Shown here: piece by piece, positions 42,503 through 52,805 of the stretch
How the letters are laid out: the number at the start of each line of letters is the position of its first letter
Position numbering within the stretch: the stretch's first letter is position 1
NCBI GenBank assembly: GCA_033439765.1
Contig: JAULSN010000001.1
Coordinates: forward strand, 7,626,001-7,690,000
Direction: 5' to 3'
Origin: Lasiosphaeria ovina
Taxonomy: Eukaryota; Ascomycota; Sordariomycetes; Sordariales; Lasiosphaeriaceae
DNA: 64,000 bases
Made by a program: the position numbers and the translations under genes
Notes under the pieces: generated by a model
Told to the model about the DNA's origin: nothing
Seen by the model: the letters and a program-made list of their open reading frames with translations, nothing else
Databases searched by the model: none

Positions 42503-44176
42503 ATGACCTCTTCTTCCCCTCCTCTCCCTCCTCTTCTTTGTCCTTTACTTCCTCCTTCTCCCCTCCCCAAACCTGCTTCTGCTTCTGCTTCTACTGCTCC
42601 ATTTGCCTTCTCTCCACCCTCCTCCATCCTTATCATCGGTTCGGGGGTCTTTGGCCTTGGAACTGCCTGGGCTCTTGCCCGACGTCCTGCTTTCTCGCAA
42701 TGCTCCATCACCGTCGTTGACCGATCCAACCCCTCCCAATCTCGGTCGGACGTTTTCCCTGCCCCCGACGCCGCCAGCGTTGACACCAGCCGGATCATCC
42801 GGGCTGACTACTACGATGCCGCCTATGCTGCTCTAGCCGCTGAGGCCCAGGTGCAATGGCGGGAACATGCCAAACCCACCGACCTTGGTGCCCAGGGGCG
42901 GTACAATGAGAGCGGTCTCGTCTTGGTCGCTGACTCGCCACATGGAACAGCTGTGCCGCCGTCGCCTCCCGGAGCTGAAACAGCCGTCGCGCAGCACGCC
43001 GCCCTCACTAAGAAAAAGACGGGCATGGACTATGCTCGCGGTAGCTGGGCAAACGTGCTCTCACTAGCATCCAACGATCCCTCATTGACTGGTCGCATCC
43101 ACGAACTTCCCAATGCCGCCGCCATTCGTGACGCGGTCGGCACTGGCGGCGGCTCTGGATCGTGGGGATACATCAATGAAGCCAGCGGCTGGGCGGATGC
43201 CGGGGCCTCGATGGCCTGGCTCGTAGACCGAGTCCAAGACACTGGGCGTGTCAAGTTCGTGGCTGCCACCGCCCTGGCTCTTGAGCACCAGGGCACTACC
43301 GTCACCGGCGCCAAGCTCTCTGACGGCCGTGTTCTCTCGGCGGACCTGGTCGTCGTCGCCGCAGGCGCGTGGACTGGAGGCCTGATAGACCTAGCAGGCC
43401 AGGCGACCGCCACAGGTCAAGTACTGGGGTACCTGGACATCACGGAAGCGGAGCAGGAACAACTTGGCCGCATGCCGGCGTTGCTGAACCTGACGACGGG
43501 GCTATTCGTCATTCCTCCCGCGAAGCGAGTGCTCAAAGTCGCGCGGCACGCCTACGGTTATCTCAACCCAACCACGTTGGCAACGGCGCCACTTCCTTCG
43601 TCACCCGCAGGATCCGCGTCCGCTCTAGCCTTTTCTCACCCCCTGACTCATTTATCGGACCCATCCCTTGCCATCCCCAAGGAGGGAGCCGACGACCTCC
43701 GCCGCGCTTTGGGCGAGATGGTGCCGCTACCTAACCTCCAGGACCGGCCCTTCTCCAAGACACGGCTGTGCTGGTACATGGACACCCCTACGGCCGACTT
43801 CCTCATCGACTACCACCCCAACTTCCAAGGCCTGTTCGTGGCGACGGGTGGCAGTGGTCACGCCTTCAAGTTCATGCCCGTGATCGGTGACAAGATCGTC
43901 GATTGCATGATGCACAACTGCCCACGACAGTTCCAGGGCAAGTGGGCTTGGAAACCGGTTACGACTACTGGTGGCACAGTTTGGTCATCGGTGGTAACGG
44001 AAGATGGTACACGGGGCGGGACGCCTGGGCTTGTCTTGGCAGATGAGCTTGTCAAGGGTGTTACGAGGCACTATCCTCTCGTTGAGCTAGCAGCAAACCG
44101 AGGGGAGGCAAATGGAGGGCAAACACAGGAAACAGGTGAGCACATTACACACTTCCAGCACGATGACAGACCATAG
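42503..44176 (+). CDS. FAD-dependent amine oxidase (fructosyl-amino-acid/sarcosine/saccharopine oxidase group)
   Basis: Intronless, 557 residues. A Pro/Ser-rich N terminus precedes the dinucleotide-binding motif IIGSGVFGLGTAWAL (about residue 46). RIIRADYYDAAYAALAAEA and VVVAAGAWTGGLIDL are typical of the DAO superfamily. LCWYMDTPTADFLIDYHP followed by LFVATGGSGHAFKFMPVIG is the C-terminal signature of monomeric sarcosine oxidase, fructosyl amine oxidase and L-pipecolate/saccharopine oxidase. Cys423 sits where these enzymes attach FAD covalently. It probably oxidises a secondary amino acid or Amadori product to an imine with release of H2O2; the substrate cannot be decided by eye. No clear C-terminal peroxisomal SKL signal: the end reads HFQHDDRP. 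Convergent with the TBP gene. Confidence 0.85.
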   Translation: MTSSSPPLPPLLCPLLPPSPLPKPASASASTAPFAFSPPSSILIIGSGVFGLGTAWALARRPAFSQCSITVVDRSNPSQSRSDVFPAPDAASVDTSRIIRADYYDAAYAALAAEAQVQWREHAKPTDLGAQGRYNESGLVLVADSPHGTAVPPSPPGAETAVAQHAALTKKKTGMDYARGSWANVLSLASNDPSLTGRIHELPNAAAIRDAVGTGGGSGSWGYINEASGWADAGASMAWLVDRVQDTGRVKFVAATALALEHQGTTVTGAKLSDGRVLSADLVVVAAGAWTGGLIDLAGQATATGQVLGYLDITEAEQEQLGRMPALLNLTTGLFVIPPAKRVLKVARHAYGYLNPTTLATAPLPSSPAGSASALAFSHPLTHLSDPSLAIPKEGADDLRRALGEMVPLPNLQDRPFSKTRLCWYMDTPTADFLIDYHPNFQGLFVATGGSGHAFKFMPVIGDKIVDCMMHNCPRQFQGKWAWKPVTTTGGTVWSSVVTEDGTRGGTPGLVLADELVKGVTRHYPLVELAANRGEANGGQTQETGEHITHFQHDDRP

Positions 44177-44898
44177 TTATGTCAAATAAGACGATGGCAT
44201 TTGTGGCTTAATGCCACAACTACTAAACAGCGCAATGAGTCCCAAAAGATATCGCTTGCTACTGATAAGTCTCAAAAGAGAAAAATCTGCTGCAAGCGGT
44301 ACGCGAGACTCAGCTGTCAAGTAATTGAGTGCTTGTCGCACGTACCATGAACCATCATGGAATGGTGCGAGAGCAGATGTGCTCTCACATTTCCATCATT
44401 CTCGTTTTTGCTCTCTGCGAAAGCTTGCTCTCCATCTGTGATGCCACGATCGAATCAGGCCAGTAGAAAGCAGTCGCAGCCCTTCCTGGAACTGAGAGTG
44501 TTCCGAACTCCACAATCTCTCTGTACAGTTCCACGGAACTGCATATTATGACGACGGTTGACCTCCGTACATGCCGCCGCGCGCAGTGTTGGAGATCCCT
44601 GCGCAATCTATGTAATATAGTGAGGTCTTGACCTCTGGCGAAGATGGCTCCTAGCCTGTATCCGTCCGTCCCGAACGCCGGTGCAATGCTGAAGAAAAAA
44701 AAGAGAGAAAATGACGCAAGTGATACAATGCAACATGCCAGCTTGCGATGAGTGCTGGTACGTGCCCGGGCTTTTGTGGGTATGAAGACGAGTCGTAATG
44801 TCATGAGAAGGGGTGCAAAGGAGGGAGAAAAGGTTATGGTACAGAAGTTGGCGAAGGTGGAGGGGTATGGCGTGCCTGCTACTCAATCTCGGGAGATT
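44177..44898. other. Convergent 3' intergenic region (oxidase/TBP)
   Basis: Non-coding as far as can be seen; expected to contain both 3' UTRs and polyadenylation signals. Confidence 0.55.
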
Positions 44899-45913
44899 TT
44901 AGATCTTCCGGAAATCTGTTGAACGTTAGTGCCGATTCCAATAAGAGGAACATGAGAACGAGAAACGTACCTTGCAGCACGGGATAGATCATCTCGAAAG
45001 CCTGGTAAATCTCTTCACGGACTTTGGCGCCAGTGAGTACGATCTGAGCATTTGTTAGTGATAACCTTCGGCTTAGGAGACATGAGGTGGCTTTCATACC
45101 TTGCCGCTGACGAAAATGAGAAGCACGATCTTCGGCTTGATCATGCGATAGATTAGACCCGGGAACAGCTCAGGCTCATAAGAGCTGAAGTTGTGATGCT
45201 TGGACGCCAATCCCTCAAGACGAATGGGGAACTTGATATCGCAAGATCCAACGATGTTCTGGATCTTGAAATCGGTAAACTTGGCGTTGAAACCAAGCTT
45301 TTGGATAATACGCGCATATTTCCGCGACGCGAGCTTCGAGTCGTCCTCCGACTTCGCGCCCGTGACAACCATCTTTCCACTTGCGAAGATGAGAGCAGTC
45401 GTCTTCGGCTCGCGAATTCGCATGATCACAGCCGCGAAACGCTTTGGGTTGTACTATTTCAACTGTCAGAACTAACCTTGCAGGAGACGCCTAGCAGCGG
45501 CTATAGTTCCAACGCTAGAGACTCACCTCGGCATTTCTCGCATGCAGTGCAATCGTCTTCAAGTCCAAGCGGCAATCAAGATTGACCGTGGCAACGATAT
45601 TCCTGATTTGAGTCAGCCCACCGCCTCTTTCAAATGGAAATTACAGGAAAGAGGTGATGTCCTACTGGAGCGTGGGAGTAAGCCCACTGGGACCAGGGGC
45701 TGCAGCCGGGGTGGCAGCTGGCGTAGCGGGAGTCACCCCATTCGCGTTCATGCCTTGGTTGCCCAGCTGTCCACCGTGGACCGATCCATTTGCGCTTTGC
45801 GCTGTTGATGGAGGTGTGAGCGCCCCCGCTGCGCCGGGGAACGAAAGCGAACCGGGAGCTGTGAACGCCTTTGCCTGGGCAGCATTGGAAGGGTGAGTCT
45901 GGATGGCTTCCAT
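44899..45913 (-). CDS. SPT15: TATA-binding protein (TBP)
   Basis: Five exons on the minus strand: 45913-45666, 45602-45527, 45453-45100, 45043-44971 and 44915-44899 (17 nt); 255 residues. The variable N terminus (about 83 residues) is Ala/Pro/Gly/Gln-rich. The C-terminal saddle has the two imperfect repeats: [58 protein letters not shown] and then [55 protein letters not shown]. The protein ends YPVLQDFRKI, assembled across the last intron, close to the invariant TBP end. Required for transcription by all three nuclear RNA polymerases. Start [10 protein letters not shown] chosen by family length. Confidence 0.97.
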
Positions 45914-48900
45914 ATTTGCGAAGAAGTTTGAGATCGTGACAACGAAGTTCAAAAATCCTGTCAAGAGCAGATCTTATGTCACAAAGGTTAGCCTGAGAAT
46001 GATGCGTGGCTGCGCAATTTTGAAAGTGTGCAATTGAGGGGGATCACAAAATTGCACGGTGAGGTTGTTTTGGGGAAGATTTGGAAGGCACAAAGAGGCT
46101 CCAAATTTATAGGGTGGTGGTTGCGAGGTGGGGGGCGGGGTTGCGGCGGCAAAAACTGGGCGGCAGCATAAGGCATGCGTAAAGACGTAGTGATAGTTTG
46201 GCCATGATAATAGGACAAGGACAATAGGGCGATGACAGTATCTGAAGGAAACCGCTTACCAAATGTGGGAGATAAACAACTGAATGTCTCCCCTACACTG
46301 CTGCTCCGAGCTCTCTTATGCAAAGGTCGAGATCTCTCGATCGACGACCACTAAGAGGTGGGCTGGCTGCTGGATTCTGCCGGTGCGATGGACTTCGGTC
46401 GCGCTCGAAGACGACTTGACACGATGCCAAGGCCACGTCCGACGTGATCGGAACACACGCAGCGTCGAAATGACGGTTGTCCACAATTCAACTCACGCAA
46501 TGAGGCTTCTTTTCGTCCGGGATAACTAGCAAAAGTGCACTGTGACCTGTGCGAATGGTTCTTCTATTGTCCTCGACGATTTAAGTCGGTCGACGGTGAC
46601 GTTGGAGGTCGAGTTCTTTGGTAGGCAAAGGGTCCGCGATGGCGAGTCGGCAGGATCCTTTGTCCAGAACGAGGATCGATCTCCAGTCAATCGACGGCTG
46701 ACTTCCTTAGCCTAAATGAGGGATGCGCCCACACAACGCAGGTTGGAGAGAGAAAAAGAACAAATGCACGACAGCAACAGGCAGAGCTGGAGCTGGTTGT
46801 GATTGTCTTGTGAAGTCGGTGCTTCGGTGAGAGAAGGTGAGGGGGTGTGGTGGGGGTGAAAAAAATTGAGGCCAAACGCAGGTAGCAGATACGTAAGGCC
46901 GGTCGGGACTTCCGCGCAAGACTCTCAAAACAGACGGGTTGGCGGGAGCGCGGGCTTCTTATAATTTTTGCCCAGGATGCGCTAGGTCGCCTGAGGCAGC
47001 CACGCTAGCCGTGTGGCGGCGGGTCCCTTGGTCTTTGATGTTTTGGGGGGCACACTAGGGCAGTTTTGGACCAATGAGAGGCCGCGGGGCCCAGGGTTTT
47101 TTTATCATTTTTTCGAATCTGGGCCACACACTTCGTGTGCTCCTGGCCACCCCCTGCGCAAGCATGCACCTGCCCCCAAGTACCGGTACATGCGAATTTG
47201 CCTTCCTTGCCCAACCAGCCCAGCCCAGCCCGCCTTCAAAAGAAGAAACGAGAAAAATGTGGAATGGAGCGGTCCGGTATCCTTTTGCCCCAGGAGCCCC
47301 TTGACGCTGCATGCATCCGTGCCCCGTTGGTCAGGTTCCTTCTGTCGAGTGCCGCTCGGATGTAGCGGTACAAATAGCGATCCAGAGTGGCCCGTGTGGC
47401 TTCAAATTCTCATCCCTGTCTCTGTGTTTCCCGACCACCAGCCTCATTATGACTCACTCATTCTTTCGTCTTTGTCGGCCCACCCCTTTTTGCGATCGCA
47501 TTGATTTCCGACCCACGAGTAAAACACCGATTGTTTGTCTTTCTGGGCCGGAATGATAAGACACCGACTCTCGTCGATTTCTTGTCGCTCTTGCGGGCGG
47601 GCGGAATTGAAATGAGGGAGGAGGTTTGCCTGCCACTTAAGCCAGAGCCTTTGGGTCGCGTCCGTCGGGCGGGTGTGGTCCAAAACTCCCCAGCTGTCTT
47701 AATTCAGTTCGTTCCCTGCAGCCTGTCGCTTTCTACCACACACCCCCCTCCCAAGATTGCACACCCTATTCCACCACAGGCTGGCGGAGCTTGGCTGGGC
47801 AACCGGGCTTCAGGCAGATCAGATGGTTGGCTGGCTGGCTGGCTCTGCTTGTTGCCATTCTCCTCTCACATGCCCCTCCAACGCACCACCCAGAGCTTTG
47901 CATTGTTGAGAAGCCGGAAGGCTGCATTGCTCTGCCGCGACTCATTGGGCGTGTTTTATCCTAGCGCTTAAAGCGACCGCTATCATGCCTTGTTTGATAT
48001 ACTCAGTGTGGGAAAAGGCAAAGTAGTGTAGGCAGGAGGTGTGCATTCCGATCTGGAGCAAAGGGTATTTTGGGGGTGTGGGAAGAGAAATGGACCCTTC
48101 CCGTCTGTACGCTGACGCCCAGTACACCAGTCGGCTGTAGCGTCGGCAACGAGCCGTGCTTTCACGTCGGCTGTGTCGCCCCTTTTTACTTTTCTTTCCG
48201 CGGGATTGCGTCTTCGCACTTGTTTTTACACTACGGAGTAAGGCAGGGTTCAACAAGGGTGTGCGGATAGAATGTTTAATTTCACCGGCACGCTTTTTCA
48301 TTGGTTGGGCGCGCGCTGGAGGGTGTGTCCGTCTCGCGTCTCAACCGCGTTTCTGCTTTCAGTTGACTGCAATCTTCACCAGTTGCCTAGTCTTCTTCCG
48401 TACTTAGTACCAAGGAAGCTAAAATATAACCGCAATTTATAAACCTCTGGTTCGGCTCAGGCGAAGAGAGCTGTCAAAAGTGTCTCGGCGTCTTTTTCCT
48501 TTGGCTACGTAGACGGCCTCTGCGCCGAGCAAGACTTCGACATCTGGTTGCGAGTCTTGCTGGACTTGTCAGACAGTTCAGCTATGGCTTGACTGAGTCC
48601 CGACTTGCTGTGCGCCCCAGACCGATTTCCCCACCCAACTTAAGTTCCTGAGCTTCAAGACACTCAAGTATCGTAAGTATACCACAGACAAGGACAACGA
48701 CGACGAAGTTACTTGTTGCAGATGCTTTACGTACGCTCTACCCGAGTTATCACTGATAGGTTGATAGGGTCCATTGCCCCACGGATTTTACCGTGGTTGG
48801 ACGTGGCGAGCATGCTGAAAGTATAACCTCTATTAACTACCACCAGGGACTCCCTAAGCCGCCAGTTTGTCGTATATCAAAGACCTTGGCTTCTAGATTT

Positions 48901-49903
48901 GAACCGCAATTCTGTTTATTTTTCTCACTCATAATAAATACCCATGTTGACTCCTTTTCCAGCTTTCCAGGTGTGATTGTCATCACACTTATCTCTTTCC
49001 TTTCATTTTCTTCTGGCTCAAACCAACACCCGCGAAGACGGAGCACACTCATAACCGAGTACTTATATGAGGACGCATCCGCAGGCGGGCACACATAACA
49101 TGTCCAAAGGCCATCCTTTGAACTCAAAACAAGAGCGTTTGCCATTTGCTGTCTTGACGGTGGCCAAAAAACAACAACACTCCACACGGCCCGAGCAGGA
49201 TACCTCCTATGGCGACGTCGAAAAACTACATCCGCGGCTGCTTCTCACTCGCCTGTCTGCCTTGACTACCTTCCTCGAGTATGTAAACATACAAGGCAGT
49301 CGGTCAGTCAGTCGGTCTGTCCGTCGGTGTTGTTTTGCACGCACAGGAGCGAACCCAGGGCAGCAACGCGCAACTAGCACGAGAATGCTTTCCCCCTCCC
49401 CCTTTCTGCAAACCTACTACGTAAGTAGAGGTACCTACCTACCTACCGTATAAGAGACTTGTTGCTTCGGAGATACGCACGGATACCGAGTTTTCCGGCA
49501 TCGAATAGCGGAGACTTGTACGAAACAAACTTGCTTTTACCTTAGCCCAGGTAAGATATCAGCGGAGCAAGCACGGTAAATATCGAAGAGGCAAACAAGT
49601 AAGTTTCCTGGCGAGAACACACTAGGAACGGTAATATATGGTTAGAATCTGCTTTTCAGGTTCAGTCTTCTTTCGAACACAGATAGATAAAGCCAACGGA
49701 AAAAGAAACAAAAAGTTATATTCCCGCCGCCTGCTTGAGCCAGTCTAATCTACCAGTGCCATCATATACATCAAGATAAAGCTCGCAGGCCAAGTAAGTG
49801 CCTACCTGCCCAACATAATATGCAGCATTCTCCGACAGTTTTCATTTTACTTTTATTTTGTTATTTTCTTTTTTGGCGTGTTTTTCTTCGTACGCGGTTT
49901 GTG
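45914..49903. other. Gene desert of about 4 kb upstream of TBP
   Basis: No frame has domain character. GC content falls and rises in patches. GTACCTACCTACCTACC lies at 49431-49448 near the ETF-QO 3' side. The near part must carry the TBP promoter and 5' UTR. A non-coding RNA cannot be excluded. Confidence 0.5.
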
Positions 49904-51976
49904 TCATGTCATGTAGTACTTAGGACCCTCGCCGCCCTGCGGCACCTGCCAGTTGATGTCCTGGTGGGGGGCCTTGATGTCGCACGTCTTGCAGTGGATG
50001 CAGCTGTGTTAAGGGAGAGATTAGCATGGCGTACAAAGTGACAACGTTATCCAGTCACATAGGGAGACGCTGAATTTTTGGCATCAAAAAAAAGGGGGAG
50101 GGGCAACTCACTTCTGGGCATTGATCTGGAACCGCACGCCCTCGGGCTTGGAGGCGTCGTCGACGTACTCGTAGACGCCGGCGGGGCAGAAGCGGTTCTC
50201 GAGCCCCTTGAAGGTCGGGTACGTCTCGGCCGTGTGCTTGTCCCAGTCCTTGACCTGCAGGTGGACGGGCTGGTCCTCCTCGTGGTTGGTGCCCGTGCGC
50301 GAGACGCTGGTGAGGATGTCAAAGGTGAGCTTGCCGTCGGGCTTGGGGTACTCGATCTTCTTGCAGCTGTCGGCCGGCTTCGTGGCCGCGTGGTCCGTCA
50401 CCCGGTGCCGGAACGTCCAGGGTACGCGGCCCTTGAACACGAACGCCTCGAGGCCCGAGTACATGATGCCGCCCCAGATGCCCAAGGGCGTGTGGAACGA
50501 CGGGCGCATGTTGCGCACTTCCTTCAGCTCCCTCCAGATGGACGACTTGCGCAGCGCGTCCTCGTAGTCGTACAGGAACACGGACGCCTCGTCGCTGCTG
50601 TCGGCCAGCGCCGCCCACGTGGCCTCGGCCGCGAGCATACCAGACTTCATGGCGTTGTGGGTGCCCTTGACCTTGGGCACGTTGACGAAGCCGGCCGAGT
50701 CGCCGATCAGCGCGCCGCCGGGGAAGGCGACCTTGGGGATGGACTGGAAGCCGCCCTCGACCAGCGCGCGGGCGCCGTACGAGATGCACTTGCCGCCTTC
50801 CAGCACGTTCTTGTAGAGGGGGTGCTGCTTGAGCTTCTGGAACTCGCCGTACGGCGACAGCCAGGGGTTCGAGTAGTCGAGCGCCACCACCTGGCCGATG
50901 CTGACAAGATTGTCTCCAAAGTGGTACATCCACGCGCCGCCATATGTGTCGGCGGGCAGGGGGTAGCCCATCGAGTGCACGATCTCGCCCTTCTTGAACT
51001 TCTCGGGCGGAACCTCCCACACCTCCTTGATGCCGAGGCCGTACGTCTGGGGCTGGCTGTCGCTCCGGAGGTCGAACTTCTTGATGACCTGCTTGGTCAA
51101 GCTGCCGTGGCAGCCCTCGCCGAACAGGGTGATCCTGGCGTGGAACTCCATGCCCCTCTCAAACGAGTCCTTGGGCTTCCCGCTGCGCGCGATGCCCAGA
51201 TCGTTGGTGGCCACGCCCTTGACGCTGCCGTCGGGCCTGTACAGGACCTCGCTGGCGGCGAAGCCCGGGTAGACCTCGACCTCGAGCTCCTCGGCGCGCT
51301 CGCCCAGCCACTTTGTGAACTCGTTCAGGCTGACAATGTAGTTGCCGTGGTTTTGCATCTGCGGGGGCGTGGGCAGGGGGATGGCGAGCGTCTTGGTGAG
51401 GAAGCGCATCGAGTCGCCGCCGGCGCGGGTGGCGCCCTCGAAGCGAGCGGCATTGCCCTCGGCGATCCAGTCGGGGAGCAGCTCCTCGACGGCGGTGGGC
51501 TGGATGACGGCGCCCGACAGGATGTGGGCGCCGATCTCGCCGGCCTTTTCGAGCAGCAGCACGCGGAAGTCGTCGTTGCCGGCGGCCTTGGCGAGCTGCT
51601 TGAGGCGGATGGCAGCGGCCAGGCCCGCGGGCCCGCCGCCCACGATGCACACATCTACCTCGTCGCTCTCGCGGTCGACGGTTTGCGGATCGAAGGACTC
51701 GTCGACGTCGGCGAGGAGGCGCGCGGGTGTGGTCGAGAGCGGCCGCCTGGGCGGGGGCGTGGGCGTGGGCGTGGGCGTGGGCGTGGGCCGCGAGAGGACG
51801 GGGGTGGATGATTGGCGGGCATTGGGCCGGCGGACGGCAGCCGTCGACAGGCTTCTGAGCCCCTGTGTCTGCCGGCGGAGTCGTCGTGTGGTGGCAGTTG
51901 TGGTTGTGGTCGTGGTGCGCTGGGCCGAGGTGGCCTGGCGACAGAGGCACGTGGCGAGGCGCACCGAGGGAGACAT
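49904..51976 (-). CDS. CIR2: Electron transfer flavoprotein-ubiquinone oxidoreductase (ETF-QO)
   Basis: Exons 51976-50112 and 50003-49904 with a 108-bp intron; 654 residues. The first 85 residues form an Arg/Ser/Thr-rich mitochondrial presequence with a Thr run and a (PT)n run, ending near [12 protein letters not shown]. The mature enzyme shows the FAD-binding [20 protein letters not shown], the quinone/membrane-region segment around [20 protein letters not shown], and a C-terminal [4Fe-4S] cluster: one Cys in RFCPAG and three in CIHCKTC, the latter in the second exon. The protein ends YYMT. It passes electrons from ETF (fatty-acid, amino-acid and choline oxidation) to ubiquinone at the inner mitochondrial membrane. 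The [4Fe-4S] ligands require correct splicing at 50111/50004. Confidence 0.95.
51755..51787. repeat. Hexanucleotide repeat in the ETF-QO presequence
   Basis: GGGCGT on the plus strand repeats about five times and encodes Pro-Thr dipeptides in the mitochondrial presequence. Confidence 0.9.
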
Positions 51977-52000
51977 GGCCGACAGGTGGTGGGGTTGCGT

Positions 52001-52045
52001 CCTGTGTCCTGTGTCCTGTGCCCTGTGTCCTGTGTCCTGTATCCT
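52001..52045. repeat. CCTGTGT heptanucleotide minisatellite
   Basis: Six imperfect copies of CCTGTGT (variants CCTGTGC, CCTGTAT) beginning 25 bp upstream of the ETF-QO start codon, in its likely 5' UTR. Confidence 0.9.
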
Positions 52046-52118
52046 ATGCCAACATGGCCTGGCCTGGCTGTGGGAGGGGGAGCAGAGGCGGGGGGAACAG
52101 AGACTGGCGGGAGCCGAG

Positions 52119-52155
52119 AATTGGAATTGTGAACTGTGAATTGTGAACTGGAATT
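52119..52155. repeat. GTGAATT/GTGAACT imperfect heptamer array
   Basis: Alternating GAATTGT, GAACTGT and GAACTG units about 145 bp upstream of the ETF-QO start. Confidence 0.8.
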
Positions 52156-52805
52156 ATTGGCGATAGAATTGGATTGGCGTTGTTCTCGCGCCAATCGCAA
52201 CTCGCAGGCGCCGGCTGTCCCAGCAGTAGCACCGAGTATCAAAGATTGTATGAGGCAAGCTCCGATTTCTGGCCGCCACAATGGAGACCTTCCCCATGAC
52301 GTTTTCCGGCAACCCGCTGTTTCCAATGCCCAATGGGCGTGCTGGCATTTGATCCATCCATCCCCGGCCTGTGCGAGCTCGGCAGAGGTTGCAGCACAGA
52401 TCTCGGCCCACTCCAGCGATCCCACCGGCCAGTTGTCTGGCCTGTGGCCAAGGTACGGAGCCCGGGCTGTAGTGTATTCTCGGCTTGCCTCGGCTAAGCG
52501 TTTGGAACCCCTTGTCGAGCTTCTGAAGACGCATTCATTCCTTTCGTCCATTTCATTGCCCACGCCAGATTTGTGACTGTCAACAGAGAGATTCGCAGCA
52601 GTTGTTAACATGTTGCGTGAATTCTATATGGCTTCGTCCAGGTGTGAGATTTCTCTGTGGCCTTGCGGTCAATACATGGACCGTACAATAATTACATAAA
52701 TATTACAACAAACAATCAACAGATACCCCCCCTAGCTTTGACGCAGTACGGATATCTTGCCTCGGTCACTGGCATACGTGTTTCCGAGTCCCCTTCTCGC
52801 CCGAA

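Larger units (their letters stand above)
51977..52805. other. Intergenic: ETF-QO upstream / fusion gene downstream
   Basis: About 830 bp. Contains two tandem arrays right upstream of ETF-QO (52001-52045 and 52119-52155). No supported gene. Confidence 0.6.

Noticed and set aside
42469..42798. Minus-strand frame overlapping the FAD oxidase start
   Set aside because: Shadow of the Pro/Ser-rich N terminus; low-complexity only.
48880..48910. GGTTCAAATC-like B-box on the minus strand, a possible tRNA
   Set aside because: No pairing T-arm or acceptor stem and no A-box at the right distance.
50078..51811. 577-codon plus-strand frame opposite ETF-QO
   Set aside because: Antisense shadow in GC-rich codon context; Val/Leu/Arg-rich without motifs, while the other strand encodes a clear enzyme.
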